Positions 1 through 9,210 are shown, numbered from the stretch's first letter. The stretch is DNA of 22,500 nt from Zygnema cylindricum (GCA_037447655.1 JBBHKE010000087.1:1-22500); one strand, 5' to 3'. The notes: generated by a model not told the origin, from the sequence alone. A program made the numbers and translations.

Positions 1-73
1 TCCCTCTCTCCCTCCCTCCTCTCCCCCCCTCCAACTCCCCTCCTCCCGGTGACCCTGAACCATCTCTCACCAG
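1..73 (+). other. 3' end of an upstream esterase intron, CT-rich
   Basis: Bases 1-60 are nearly pure pyrimidine, followed by an acceptor (CTCTCACCAG) at 64-73 directly before the esterase exon. The pyrimidine block is much longer than a normal polypyrimidine tract and resembles the (CT)n block in the MSH2 intron at 22310-22385. The assignment as intron rests on the exon that follows. Confidence 0.6.
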
Positions 74-2286
74 ATTGGCCCAAATAATGACCGACATTTC
101 CTTCGGTTGTCCTATCTACTCCCGCCAGCTGGCTCGTACGAACGGTTCAAACAGTGCCACGTGGCAGTACCGCTGGGGAGCCACTCCCTCGTGTCCCCCG
201 GAGTGGATTCACTTGCGTGCACACCACGCGTGCGAGCTGTACTTTGTTTTTGGAATTATGCCGATCGGGGAATATCCGTCGGGGCTTTGTACTTTTACCG
301 AGGTCAGTTTTTCTTAAGTTGACGTCCGTTTTTTTGACGTCTGTTTTTTTATGTCCGTTTTCAAGTTTGAGGTGGTTGACGGCCGTTTTCTAACCTTTTC
401 TTAGCGTCCGTTTTTCGACGATTTTAACGACCCTTTTTCGCCTGTTTTCTGCGGCCGTATTTCGACGTTTATTCGTCTTTTTTTTCTCTTCTGTTTTTTC
501 TGCCGTTTTTCGGTGATTTTTTTGGGGGGCGTTTGTTAAGTTTAAGGGTTTTGGCAGTACAACGTATATCTCTAAAGGCTCTTCTCCATCAGGCGTTGCC
601 AGTAATCGTACGGAAATTGTACGGAAACGTTGACTGGCAGTAGTATTTAGATCGCTTCTCCATCAGGTCGTGAAGTCCGTCGTATTTGTAATGACGGACA
701 AAATTTAAGATTGGTAAAAATGTATTAAATTTTAATTCTCGTGGGTATTTTATCACTGTTCGAATTGCGCCATTATGTTTTAAACGCAAAATCCTTTTCG
801 CCAAGGTCAACGGATGTAAAAAATAGAGTTTTCTACGGCAAGGATATTTTCGTCGGTTTCGGTGGATTTGAATCCATCCTGTGAAAACATCCCTTTTTTT
901 TTTTTTTTTCAACCTGTGCGAAGGCACATGGCCTTTGCCAATTGTTAGGTTGTCATGGTCGTCCGCCGTGGATCATATCTTTTATCTCCAAGTGTACAGA
1001 TTTTAGACGTCCAGTGTGTGGCTAGCCTCCTCCTTGAAAACAGTGAAGGACACAAGCCAGACACTGGATAGAATGAGCCTTCGCGTCGAAAACACCGAAT
1101 CGGACGGTCGACGTTTGTCGCCCAAGAGTTTGGAGAATCTTGCAGAATCTCCAGGAAACATGTTTAAAAAAAAAAAAGCAGTATGGCCTTGTAGGAAAAT
1201 GCTTTTTTCTAGTTAACATCCTCATTTTTGCCTGATGGAGGTTCATCCTAATAGGGTTAAAAAAAAATTGGCCACTTCAAACATCGTTTCTCAGACATGT
1301 CTGATTTTCGATTGGAAAGACCCAACCGGAAGAATGTAGGATTTAATCGCAGCCGTCGGATTAACAATCTAACAAGTGTGCACGAGTAGATGTTTTAAGA
1401 GGCGAAAAAAACTTTAACACTAATAGCAATACAATGTGTACTGTATGTCTGTTAATTTTAAGACCGGGTTGGAACTTGTATGGATGTCGGGATTCGTCAT
1501 TTTATTTTAAATTTACTTACTTATTTGTTTATTTGTTTGTTTATATAGAGATAAATAGGCGAGGTCGTACTGATGTACACTACCCATCGTTATAAGCGCT
1601 ATTAGTGTTGATGTAAAATTAAAATATATAATACTGATTTAGTGCAAGGAGAAGTGGCAGATTGTCATCCACTCCCTTAAATAGAGTTTTTAACATTATT
1701 GCATGATTTTTGGCCAAAAACGTTGCGACCAAATTAGTGTTACTAACTCTAATAACGATGGGTGGTGTATCGAAGTTAAGCTGACATATCTTGAGTAACA
1801 CTATGTAAAAAAAATTCAGTGCATAAATGTTTTTTTCTTCGGGAAGTTTATTTCATTCATTTGTTTTTTTAATTGTGTGTTGTCAATTTGACACAAATTG
1901 AACACCAAAATTAAGGCCATCTTGAAACTTTGAATGACACGTTTTGATTTGTTTTTTTTTTGTGTGGGTGTGTTTTGACGTTTTTGACATTTTTTTGTTT
2001 TCTTCTTCCATTTTTATGCTATTTTTTATTTCAGGAGGAGGTTAAACTTTCTAGTGTCGTTTTGACTGCATGGACATCGATGTCCGTCGAGGGTAAACCA
2101 AAGTGGGGAAACGGAACGGAATGGCCGACATGGGACGCCGTTAATCAAAGAACAATATTTTTAGACAAAAATGTAAAAGATATTGTCGATACAAAGAATA
2201 TGGCGATCCGTTGCGAGAGACTTTTGGAATCCGCAATAATGGCGAAAGCATTTCGAATGGAAAACGAATTGAAATTCGATCTTTAG
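74..2286 (+). CDS. Type-B carboxylesterase, C-terminal part (two exons, 5' partial)
   Basis: These are two exons of an alpha/beta-hydrolase of the carboxylesterase/cholinesterase family (ester hydrolysis; substrate unknown). Exon 74-302 follows a CT-rich intron end with acceptor CAG at 71-73, and ends at a GTCAGT donor at 303. It encodes a segment like the family's core: FGCPIYSRQLA, WQYRW (the usual 'YrF' strand) and HHACELYFVFG. The last corresponds to the family's H-G-x-E-L-(x)-F-G block, so the second His (codon 225-227) is the likely catalytic histidine. Exon 2035-2286 follows TTTCAG and encodes AWTSMSVEGKPKW...EWPTWD and IRCERLL, the family's C-terminal 'W-x-x-F-x-x-x-G-x-P ... WP-x-Y/W ... 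RC' signature. Both junctions are phase 0, so the exons join cleanly. The nucleophile-elbow exons lie left of the window. The last 12 or so codons may be transposon-derived (see findings). Family call fairly firm; exact exon ends inferred. Confidence 0.8.
539..1258. mobile_element. Diverged foldback/MITE-like element related to 4251-4917 (ends uncertain)
   Basis: This block shares scattered, collinear motifs with the better-defined element at 4251-4917. ATCGGACGGTCGA occurs at 1099-1111 and 4758-4770, and each is followed 18-19 bases later by TTGGAGAATC. Both also carry a GAAGGCACRTG motif upstream, near 915-930 and 4580-4595. A CCATCAGGC near 588 is inverted against GCCTGATGG near 1231, which may be the remains of terminal inverted repeats. 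I cannot fix the ends or a target duplication. No transposase is visible. Confidence 0.4.
1578..1767. mobile_element. Short foldback element (MITE), 190 bp, TA-flanked
   Basis: The terminal inverted repeats are CACTACCCATCGTTAT at 1578-1593 and ATAACGATGGGTGGTG at 1752-1767, differing at one base, and TA lies immediately outside on each side (1576-1577, 1768-1769). Similarity continues inward (GCTATTAGTGTTGATG against an inverted AGTGTTACTAACTCTAATA). It is non-coding and sits inside the esterase intron. The TA flank suggests a Tc1/mariner-type target, which is inference. Confidence 0.65.
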
Positions 2287-3400
2287 AATCTCTATGTCTT
2301 TTTTTGTGTTCTTTTTCCATCCATTTCGTGATTTTTTTTTGTTTTTTCGAGGCAAAATGCTTTGTATTTTAGTGCGACAATTGAACCTTTCGATTTGCGA
2401 AACTTTTGGAGTATTTAATATTCTTTTGTTCTTGGCTCAATTTTTCGATTTAGGGGACACAAAATTTTGGTAAACATCTAACTTATGGGATATTCTTCAA
2501 GAGGTTTGATCAAAGTACATTTTGTATATTAATAATTTAGATACAATATTCATTTAGAAATAGAAGAGATACTTTTTGAGATCAGGTTCTGGCAAATTGA
2601 GACGAATTTAATGCAAATTTGGGGCCTAAGAAAAATAGATTAAGCAAAACCTTGTAAAAATCTGAACATATTCACTGAGCGTATAAGAGGTTCATTGGAA
2701 AAAAAAAAAATTAATGGTGGTGAAGTTTTTACTTACCGCTTTCGGTGGTAAAAAAAAAAAATGTCTTTTAGTGATCTTCTCTTTCGCGATTTTTTTTTTT
2801 TTTTTTATCCTTTGTACCTTGTTAGGTTCAATTGTCCAATTGATGATCAAAGGGAAGCTTGGAAGTTTTTGTATAATCTTTTTTCCAATCTTGGATTTCC
2901 CTTTTGGCCTCGACTCTAATCTTCTGATTATCCAAGGGCGTTTTCTTTAATTCGCACTCTTGTTCATCACAAACAGACTAAGAACTTCGACATTCAATAT
3001 CAAATTCTCGTGAGCGCGTCGAGGACGGGTTCTCTCCAATGTTTTTGTGTGGAAGTCGCGGATCAAGTGGCGAATTGTCTTACAACACCTCTCCATCGAC
3101 GTCATTTCGAACAACATTGTTTCTCCTCTGATCTTCCATTTCCCCCTCTAGGTAGTGGTTGAACCTACCTTTCTTTTTAATCTAAATTTGCTTCCTGTTT
3201 TAGCTTGAGGGGCTTTGTTAGGATCTTTACGGTACAAGGCACCATCAGTACACCATAAGTACGGTTACACTCCAATTAGTAAGAGATGACCTTGTATTTA
3301 AGGATCTCTTCTCGTTTGAAGTGAATCCCAAAAACTCAATATACTTCATCAAATGCATTGAGACATCGTTTTGGTGTTTGCTTTCATGGCCTCATGTAAA
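2248..3400 (+). mobile_element. Copia family 2, copy A: internally deleted 3' remnant with LTR piece
   Basis: From the AAGCATTTCG at 2248 this stretch aligns, with about 15-20% differences by eye, to 6328-7285 of copy B in direct orientation. The coding trace near its end (about 3040-3170) reads as the C-terminus of Copia RNase H, with a degenerate form of the family's 'ADxxTKxL' motif (DQVANCLTTPLHRRHF). A polypurine-like GCTTGAGGGG near 3207 precedes an LTR fragment (to about 3400) shared with copies B and C but missing its middle. The roughly 700 bases between the integrase-side start and RNase H contain no reverse transcriptase I can recognise. The copy starts within or just before the last codons of the esterase exon. 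Confidence 0.6.
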
Positions 3401-3794
3401 GCCTCTCAAATAGGGAGGGTTTTAAGGGCTCACATGTTCAAATACAAGAAATCCCAGAACCACGCCGTAAATCATAAAATTAAATAAACAAATACCACTA
3501 ACTTACAACCAATCTCGAATATATAAATGCAAATAAGTCGCAGACATGACAAAATTAAATGGAGCAAAAATAACGAGGCGATCTTTGAGTCTCGTTGCAG
3601 TTCTTTGTCAATTTACACTATGGAATATTGTAATGTTAAAGGAAAGAGAGGATAAGAAAATAGTAAACCTATAAACTTAAGAAAAGGGATCCAAGTAAAA
3701 ACAAAAAACCAAGAACCCCAACAACCCGAATAGCCGTGATAACCCAAAAAGAAAATAATAACAACACTACTAATTAATGGAGGTGGATTGCTCG
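3401..3794. other. AT-rich stretch between oppositely oriented LTR remnants
   Basis: No coding region with recognisable similarity. It lies between the LTR piece of copy A (+) and that of copy C (-). It could be leader sequence of copy C or simply flanking DNA, and I see nothing that decides this. Confidence 0.4.
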
Positions 3795-4249
3795 TGGTTA
3801 TGAAAGCAAAGATGTCACAATGCATTTAATGAAAAATATTTGAGTTTTTGGGATGTCACTTCTAATGAGACGAGATCCTTAAATACAAGGTCATACAGTA
3901 CTAATTACTGTGGAGTGTAACTGTGTTTATGTGTATCGTAAATATCTTAATCTGATTCTAAAGGGTTTTGTACAAAGCGACTAACTACAAAGGTAAGTTA
4001 AACCGAATCTAATGTAATGATGTAATCGAAGACAAAACATTTAATGAAATAGATGAAAAACGAATGTACTCTAGGACACACAAAAAAAAAATAGAAACAA
4101 ACAAACATAAGGTGGACGAAAAGCTATGATACAGAAGTGAGAATTCAAGTGAAATGAACAGAGTGAGAATTCAAGTGAAATGAACAGAGAAGACCGACGC
4201 TAAATGGCCTTTAACCACCCCCCTCAAGCTAAAGCTAGGAAGCAGATTT
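3795..4249 (-). mobile_element. Copia family 2, copy C: inverted LTR with polypurine tract
   Basis: Read on the - strand, this matches the LTR region of copy B (7262-7670) over most of its length and the 3' half of the LTR piece in copy A (3216-3390). Shared landmarks are GACCTTGTATTTAAGGATC and ATCCCAAAAACTCAA. The polypurine-like GCTTGAGGGGGG lies at the 4218-4230 end. The retroelement sequence is interrupted at 4249 by the inverted-repeat element starting at 4251, so that element probably inserted into this copy. A 26-bp direct duplication (4137-4162 and 4163-4188) lies inside. Confidence 0.55.
4137..4188. repeat. 26-bp tandem duplication
   Basis: Two identical copies of a 26-base unit beginning GTGAGAATTCAAGTGAAATG, inside the inverted LTR copy C and absent from the equivalent position of copy B. 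Confidence 0.85.
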
Positions 4250-4250
4250 A

Positions 4251-4917
4251 AGGGCATGGTTACATCAGGAGTCTCTGTAATAGTACGGACATCAAAAATT
4301 CTGTATTACAGAGGCCTCGGTTACATCCCGTATCGTTTGTAAATAAGAATTTACATACGTGTTGGTTTTTTAGTGGTTCCACGTAAGTCGACGATCAAAT
4401 CTCTAAAATCGCAAAGATTTGAAAACCGACCATTTTCGTATGCAAATCCGTACTTGCGTACTTCGCACGTGTAATTCGCAAGTGTACAGCGTCAATGTAC
4501 CTCAGAGATCTCCTTCACTCTGCTGACTTTCAGGAAAAAAACGTATTTCTTTTCGGCAAAGATTTTACGGTCACCTTGTCAGAAGGCACGTGACTTTGGG
4601 GGCGTGTGAAAATTTTCTTTTTTCATCGACGCACGTGTCTATCGTCCAAGTGTAACGAATTGACTGGTTCTGTATTGGTGAACCCACCTCCGCGAGGTGG
4701 GTTCACCAATACAGAGGCGTATGGAGCGATTGCTTCGCAGATGAAGACCAAAATGTAATCGGACGGTCGATGTCTTCTCCTGGATACTTGGAGAATCGTA
4801 ATCTTATTTTCTGTAATGTTGTTTTCAAGAAACTCACGAAAATATAGTACGGCATGGTACGGGCAAGTACAAAATTCTGTATTAAACCTCACTTTTCGTC
4901 TGATGTAACCATACCCT
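4251..4917. mobile_element. 667-bp terminal-inverted-repeat element with TA target duplication
   Basis: The inverted repeats are AGGGCATGGTTACATCAG at 4251-4268 and CTGATGTAACCATACCCT at 4900-4917 (one mismatch in 18). They are flanked by TA at 4249-4250 and 4918-4919. The interior shows partial self-complementarity and one perfect 21-bp hairpin (4670-4714). There is no transposase, so it is non-autonomous. A short - strand ORF at 4623-4892 runs through the palindrome and has no recognisable domain. It shares motifs with the intronic block 539-1258. Confidence 0.7.
4670..4714. repeat. Perfect 21-bp inverted repeat with 3-base spacer
   Basis: CTGTATTGGTGAACCCACCTC at 4670-4690 is exactly reverse-complementary to 4694-4714, with CGC between. 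It can form a very stable hairpin or cruciform. It lies near the right third of the inverted-repeat element. Confidence 0.95.
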
Positions 4918-4919
4918 TA

Positions 4920-5214
4920 GAATCAAATTTAGAATCGGCTGACGCGTGACTGACGCGCGGCCTTCTAGTTTGGTTTTAGTTTAAATGTGTGGTTTGATTA
5001 GCGTTATAATTACTACGTAGATTCTTGGTCTCGCGTAGATTTTGTTTGGCGACGGTAAAGTCAAAGGAATACGTTTGAAGTGTAGGTTTGAGGTGTACGT
5101 TTGAATTGTACTTTGGAACTTTGGTGTTTCACTTATAGACGCGATTTGAGTGGTAGGCGCTTAGTGCACATTTTATGTACGATGTTTCGTTTGGTTTGAA
5201 CTAGTGAGCCCCCA
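4920..5214. other. Stretch without a recognisable gene
   Basis: It lies between the inverted-repeat element and the Gag remnant of copy B. GCTGACGCGTGACTGACGCG near 4938 is a small internal repeat. The short TAAATTTGATTC at its left end may be a continuation of retroelement copy C across the inserted element. No Gag-like coding is visible. Confidence 0.4.
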
Positions 5215-5631
5215 ATGTTATTCGAAAACTTAAATGGAGGCGGCGGTGGTAGAGGAGAAGGCGGTGACCGTCTAGGTGGCCGCGGCGGTCGTGGCGGCCG
5301 CCATGGTGGAGGAGGAGGACATTTTATGGCGGATGGCCATTTCAAAAGAGGCGAAGAAGCGCATACTTTCTCTTTCCTTAACCTGTCGATTGATTTGTTG
5401 GCAGGTGTGACACAACACCAAAAGGAGTGGATCATAGATTCTGGATCTTCGCACCACGTGTGTAATGACGCGTCACTTTTCGACGATATGCGTCAACTAA
5501 CAATCCTAAAGCGAATCGCAGTGGCAGGTGGACAGGTAATTTTGATTAGTCGTAAGTGGACAGGTAATTTCGATTGGTACAGTTGGTACTGTACGTTTAG
5601 ATCTACAAATTTTCCACGCATGCTGATTTGA
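5215..5631 (+). pseudogene. Copia Gag tail and protease remnant (copy B)
   Basis: The first 35 codons are Gly/Arg-rich (GGRGGRGG) like the RNA-binding tail of Copia Gag. GHFMADGHFKRGEEAH follows, which resembles a zinc knuckle with its cysteines lost (GHFKR kept). Residues 72-90 read WIIDSGSSHHVCNDASLF, the Copia aspartic-protease active site with D-S-G intact at 5437-5445. The reading frame stays open through the protease start and then degenerates. No start codon or Gag N-terminus is visible upstream. Confidence 0.7.
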
Positions 5632-5650
5632 AAAGGTTACACAAACCAAA

Positions 5651-6330
5651 TTGATTAACGTACTATATATACGTGATGGTTTAGTGAAATTTTTAAGTGT
5701 ATCACAGATTGAGCGCGGGGGCGGCAACGTACATGCTTTTGGCAATTCCGCAATAAAAATTAACATATTACCTTTTAGAGAAGTAGAAGTGACGGATTCG
5801 ATATATAGTCACATGTTATGGCGTCGGCCGAAATCCCCCTCAATTTCTAGAGACATTATTTCGTACACCTAAAAATTGAAAGGCGATCTCACTCTTTGGC
5901 ACCACTGGATGTGCCATACATCCGAGGGAAACTTACATTGATTGATAAAAAATTAGAGTGTGAGGGGATTGGATTTGGCATCGGGGGAAAAGATTAATGG
6001 ATATGAGGGGTGTAGCAAGAGGCGACAAATCCGAAAGCCACATCCGGCTAAGGATCTGATCTATCGATCCAAACATCCGCTTGAATTGGTACACATTGAT
6101 CTATGTGGAGACATGAAACCGGAAAAAAATGGAGGGAAGAAGTATATTATGGTGGTGGTGGATGACTACTGCTGATTCATATGGATAATGATACTAAAAA
6201 ATGAATCCGATGCTTTTGAACGTTTCTAAGAGTGGCATGTGATGGTGGAGAGACAATAGGAGAGAAAATTAAAAGTCTATTCGATCTGATAACAGTGGGG
6301 AACTCATTATTTTTGATGCATATTGTAAGC
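5651..6330 (+). pseudogene. Copia protease end, pre-integrase and integrase remnant (copy B)
   Basis: Segments in shifting frames read NVLYIRDGLVKFLSVSQI (the usual protease-integrase linker), LWHHWMCHTSEGN near 5900 (the 'LWHxRLGH' zinc region), GCSKRRQIRKPHP near 6011, and ELVHIDLCGDM with the first catalytic Asp of integrase at 6098-6100. IRSDNSGEL carries the second catalytic Asp at 6288-6290. The third acidic residue is absent, because similarity to integrase stops near 6330 where the segment shared with copy A begins. Several stops interrupt it (for example after VVVDDYC at 6173-6175). Confidence 0.65.
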
Positions 6331-7019
6331 ATTTCGAATGGAAAACGAATTGAAATGCGATTTTTAGAATCTCTATGTGCTTTCTCGTGTTTTTTTTCCG
6401 TCTTTTCTGTGTTTTTTTTTGGGTTTCCTAGAAAAAATGCTTTGTTTTTTAATGCAACAATTGAACCTTTCGATTACTTAAACGTTTGGAGTTTTTAACA
6501 TTCTTTTGTTTTTGACTCAATTTTTCGATTATGGCACATAGAATTTTGGTAAACATCCAACTTAAGGGATATTCTCCAGGAGTTTTGTTCAAAGTACATT
6601 ATGTATATTAACTTAGATAAAATACTTGTTTCATTTAGGAATAGAAGATATACTTCTTGACATCAAGTTTTGGCAAATTGCGGGGAATTTAATGCAAATT
6701 TAGGGCTTAGAAAAAAAAGATTAAGCAAAACCTTGTAAAAATCAGAGCATATTATGTGAACATAAGAGGTTCACCGGAAAACATAAAAACAATGGTAGTG
6801 AAACTTTTATAAACCGTTTCGTTAGTAAAACAATTTAGTGTCTTTTAGTGATTTTCTCCTAAGCGATCTCATTTTTTTTTCTTTCATCTTTTCTAACTAG
6901 GTTCAACTGTCCAATTGATGATCAGAGAGTAGCTAAGATGTTTTTGTATAATCTTCTTTCCAATCTTGGATATCGCTTTTGGCCCCCACTCCTTTCTTCT
7001 CTGATCTCATAGGGTCTTC

Positions 7020-7215
7020 GCTTTGATTCGCAATCCTGTTCACCACAAATGGACTAAGAGCACGTCGACATTCAATACAATTATTCTCAAGAGCGCGTCG
7101 ACGATGGGACTCTGCAATTTTTTTATGTGAAATTTGCAGTTCATGTGGCGCATTGTCTTACAAAAGCTCTCCATCGATCTCATTTTAAAAAACAACATTC
7201 TTCCTCTAGTCTTCG
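7020..7215 (+). pseudogene. Copia RNase H C-terminal remnant (copy B)
   Basis: NPVHHKWTK at 7032-7058 corresponds to the 'NPxxHxRTKHIxI' block of Copia RNase H. VAHCLTKALHRSHFKK near 7145-7192 corresponds to its terminal 'ADxxTKxLxxxxF' block. The two lie in different frames, so at least one frameshift separates them. The same region in copy A (about 2965-3170) is similarly broken. Confidence 0.6.
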
Positions 7216-7284
7216 ATCTTCTTCTCCTCCTAGTATCTAAATTTACTTTTCTTTTTCATTTACATCTTCTTCCTAGTTATGGCT

Positions 7285-7670
7285 TAAAAGGTGGTATTAA
7301 AAGTCATTTAGCATCGATTTCCTCTCGTCTTTTCACTTCAATTGTCACGTCTTTGTTTTATCTCTTTGTCCTCTTTATATTTGTTCTTTTTATTTGGTAT
7401 TTGTACGCCCCACAATGCATTCGTTTTTTGGCTATTGTACTAATATATTTCATTAATGCCTTGTCTTCGATTACATCATTACAATAGATTCGGTTCACTT
7501 AGCTTTGTAGTTTACTGCCTTGTTCAAAATCCATTAGAATCAAGTTAAGATCTTACTGTTTCGTGAACCGGAAGCGCACCTACGCTCTACAGTAATTCCC
7601 ACTCTGTGACCTTGTATTTAAGGATCGAAGTGACATCCCAAAAAACTCAATATTTTTCATCAAATGCATG
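7285..7670 (+). repeat. LTR of Copia family 2 (copy B)
   Basis: This is the segment after the RNase H end and a purine stretch, shared with copy C (inverted, 3795-4249) and partly with copy A (3216-3400). The best-conserved part is GACCTTGTATTTAAGGATC with CATCCCAAAAAACTCAA after it. Its exact right end is not clear. Similarity fades after AAATGCAT at about 7670, leaving some 85 bases before the family 1 insertion site. Confidence 0.5.
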
Positions 7671-7753
7671 GAAAACAAATGTAACCGCAAATTGACGAGA
7701 GTAACCACAAAATAAATTGGAAAACTTGTGCGGAATTTTGTAGTATTCAAAGT

Positions 7754-7758
7754 GACGC
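7754..7758. repeat. Target-site duplication, left copy (GACGC)
   Basis: The five bases GACGC lie immediately before the TG of the left LTR and are repeated exactly at 14061-14065 after the CA of the right LTR. Five base pairs is the usual Ty1/copia duplication length. Confidence 0.95.
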
Positions 7759-8720
7759 TGTAATTCTGTGACCTCCATTGGTACACAAAATGTCCCTCCA
7801 TTGGTACACAGAATGTCCAACTTATGTGAAGCCTCTAGGATAGTATTTGCACTTTTGATTTTGGCATAGAATAAGTCCCACACTGGGACGCAAAATCCCT
7901 GACCAACTACCCCCCTATGCAGCCTAGAATCCTTTGAGTCCGCAGCAAAAAGAACCACTAAATTTGTTCACCCGAGCATTAAGTTATGGCTAACCAAAGT
8001 TGGCGTATAAATACAAATGCTCTCTGGGAGAGAGGTTAAAACCCAAGAAATATTCTAAGTCCTAAACTACCTTTGTAAGCCTTCTACTAGTGTATCTATC
8101 CAATCAAAAGATTGTATGGTACAAGAAGGTACAAGTACCGCTGTACTTCTTGTACGACCATAGTACGACATGGCCGCTCCGCTGACGCGTGTTAGTTCGT
8201 GAACCGAAGTTGCTCTCGTCGTAATACACGCTGTCCGATCATCCCTCGCCACGTGTCACCCGCCGACATATGCTCAGCAAATCGCCAAAAACCACTCTGG
8301 AATTCCGGCTCCTCCGCGAACCGTCGATCGCGAACAACTTTCAATTTTGTCCGTCGAAATTCGATATCGTTTCGTGCGGTACTTTATTTCGTGCGGTCCT
8401 GCACATTTCATGTTCACTTCTTCCCGTAATATGTTAAATGAAGTATGCCGATATGTTACAATATAAATATATACCAAACCCAATACCTATATCGTTTCGT
8501 TAAGACCTACCGGTTAAGGCTGACACCTGCGCCGTACTGCTATGATCCGGAGGTCACCGAATTAAGTCCTACTAGGGACCACCTTACTTTTGTTGCAAAC
8601 TAAAGTTTCTGCTCTGTCTTGTTACCTGCATAGCTGCCTGCAAGTCCTCATTGACTACGACAAGTATGAGGGCTGCTGGAAGACCAAAAAGGACAAGACT
8701 ATAAAATACCTTTTTCAACA
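7759..8720 (-). repeat. 3' LTR of Copia family 1 (962 bp)
   Basis: Aligns end to end with 13111-14060. On the + strand it runs from TGTAATTCTGTG to TTTTTCAACA, so on the element strand it begins TGTTGAAAAA, a common Copia LTR start. Near its left end it carries a 23-bp tandem duplication (CCTCCATTGGTACACAAAAT... twice) that the other LTR lacks, which accounts for most of the length difference. A TATA-like tract lies at 8462-8473 and a hairpin at 8119-8155. Confidence 0.95.
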
Positions 8721-8733
8721 CTCCCTTTATTTT
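8721..8733 (-). promoter_or_regulatory. Polypurine tract of Copia family 1
   Basis: On the element strand AAAATAAAGGGAG abuts the TGTTG start of the 3' LTR. It is all purine except for one T, as expected for the plus-strand primer. Confidence 0.8.
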
Positions 8734-8745
8734 CTAGTCTAGCTT

Positions 8746-9210
8746 TTACTTCAGCCCACATTTCTTCCTACAAAATATCAGTCTGGGATAAGGAACCGGT
8801 TTAGTCACCATATCTGCTACCATCTCTCCATCTCGTCTATATTCCAAGCTAATTATTTTATTCTCAACCTTTTCTCTAACAAAGCTCAAACGAATATCCA
8901 TATGCTTTGCTTTAAAGTGATGCTTAGGGTTTGCTGCAGTTGCAATCGCAGCTTGATTGTCACAAAATATTTTTTGCACTACATTCTTCATATATCCCAA
9001 TTCTTGAAGCAAAGATTTCACCCACATTAATTCTTTCCTAGCCGAACAAGAGGCCATATACTCAGCCTCTATGGTGGATTGAGCAATCACCTTTTGTTGC
9101 TTGCTTCTCCAACAGCAAGCTCTATTCCCTGCATATAACACATACCCTGAAGTACACCTCCTCATCGGAGCATCCCGATAAATGGCATCACTCTAAGTGG
9201 TGATGTCAGT
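8746..9210 (-). pseudogene. RNase H of Copia family 1
   Basis: RRCTSGYVLYAGNRACCWRS, QSTIEAEYMA, IFCDNQAAIATAANP, HFKAKHMDIRLSFVREKV and MVADMVTKPV are the ordered blocks of Copia RNase H, including the Glu of 'EAEY' and the Asp of 'CDNQ'. Codons 9165-8746 form one open frame. The block before it (SDAIYRDAP) is preceded by a TAG near 9195. It ends 13 bases upstream of the polypurine tract. Confidence 0.9.

Larger units (their letters stand above)
303..2034 (+). other. Esterase intron (1732 bp)
   Basis: It is bounded by GTCAGT at 303 and TTTATTTCAG ending at 2034, between two phase-0 esterase exons. The left part (about 325-500) is a loose array of T-runs separated by GTCCG/GACGT. It holds a possible diverged foldback element (about 539-1258) and a clear short one (1578-1767). 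Several short ORFs inside it have no recognisable similarity and I do not call them. Confidence 0.7.
5215..7670 (+). mobile_element. Copia family 2, copy B: degenerate Ty1/copia remnant
   Basis: This holds, in Copia order, a glycine/arginine-rich Gag tail, protease, pre-integrase zinc region, start of the integrase core, a long non-coding gap, the RNase H C-terminus, a polypurine-like end and an LTR (about 7285-7670). Reverse transcriptase is missing. Protease before integrase before RNase H is the Ty1/copia order and argues against Ty3/gypsy. Many stops and frameshifts make it inactive. From 6328 onward it is duplicated in copy A. Confidence 0.7.

Noticed and set aside
589-927. 112-codon - strand ORF in the esterase intron
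   Set aside because: No recognisable domain; lies in a block resembling a non-coding foldback element and starts in a poly-A/T run.
1960-2034. ATG-like start of an ORF running into the esterase last exon
   Set aside because: The N-terminal part is a T-rich intron end; the phase-0 acceptor at 2034 joins exactly to the upstream exon.
4623-4892. 89-codon - strand ORF in the inverted-repeat element
   Set aside because: It runs through a perfect palindrome and a terminal repeat; explained by structure rather than coding.
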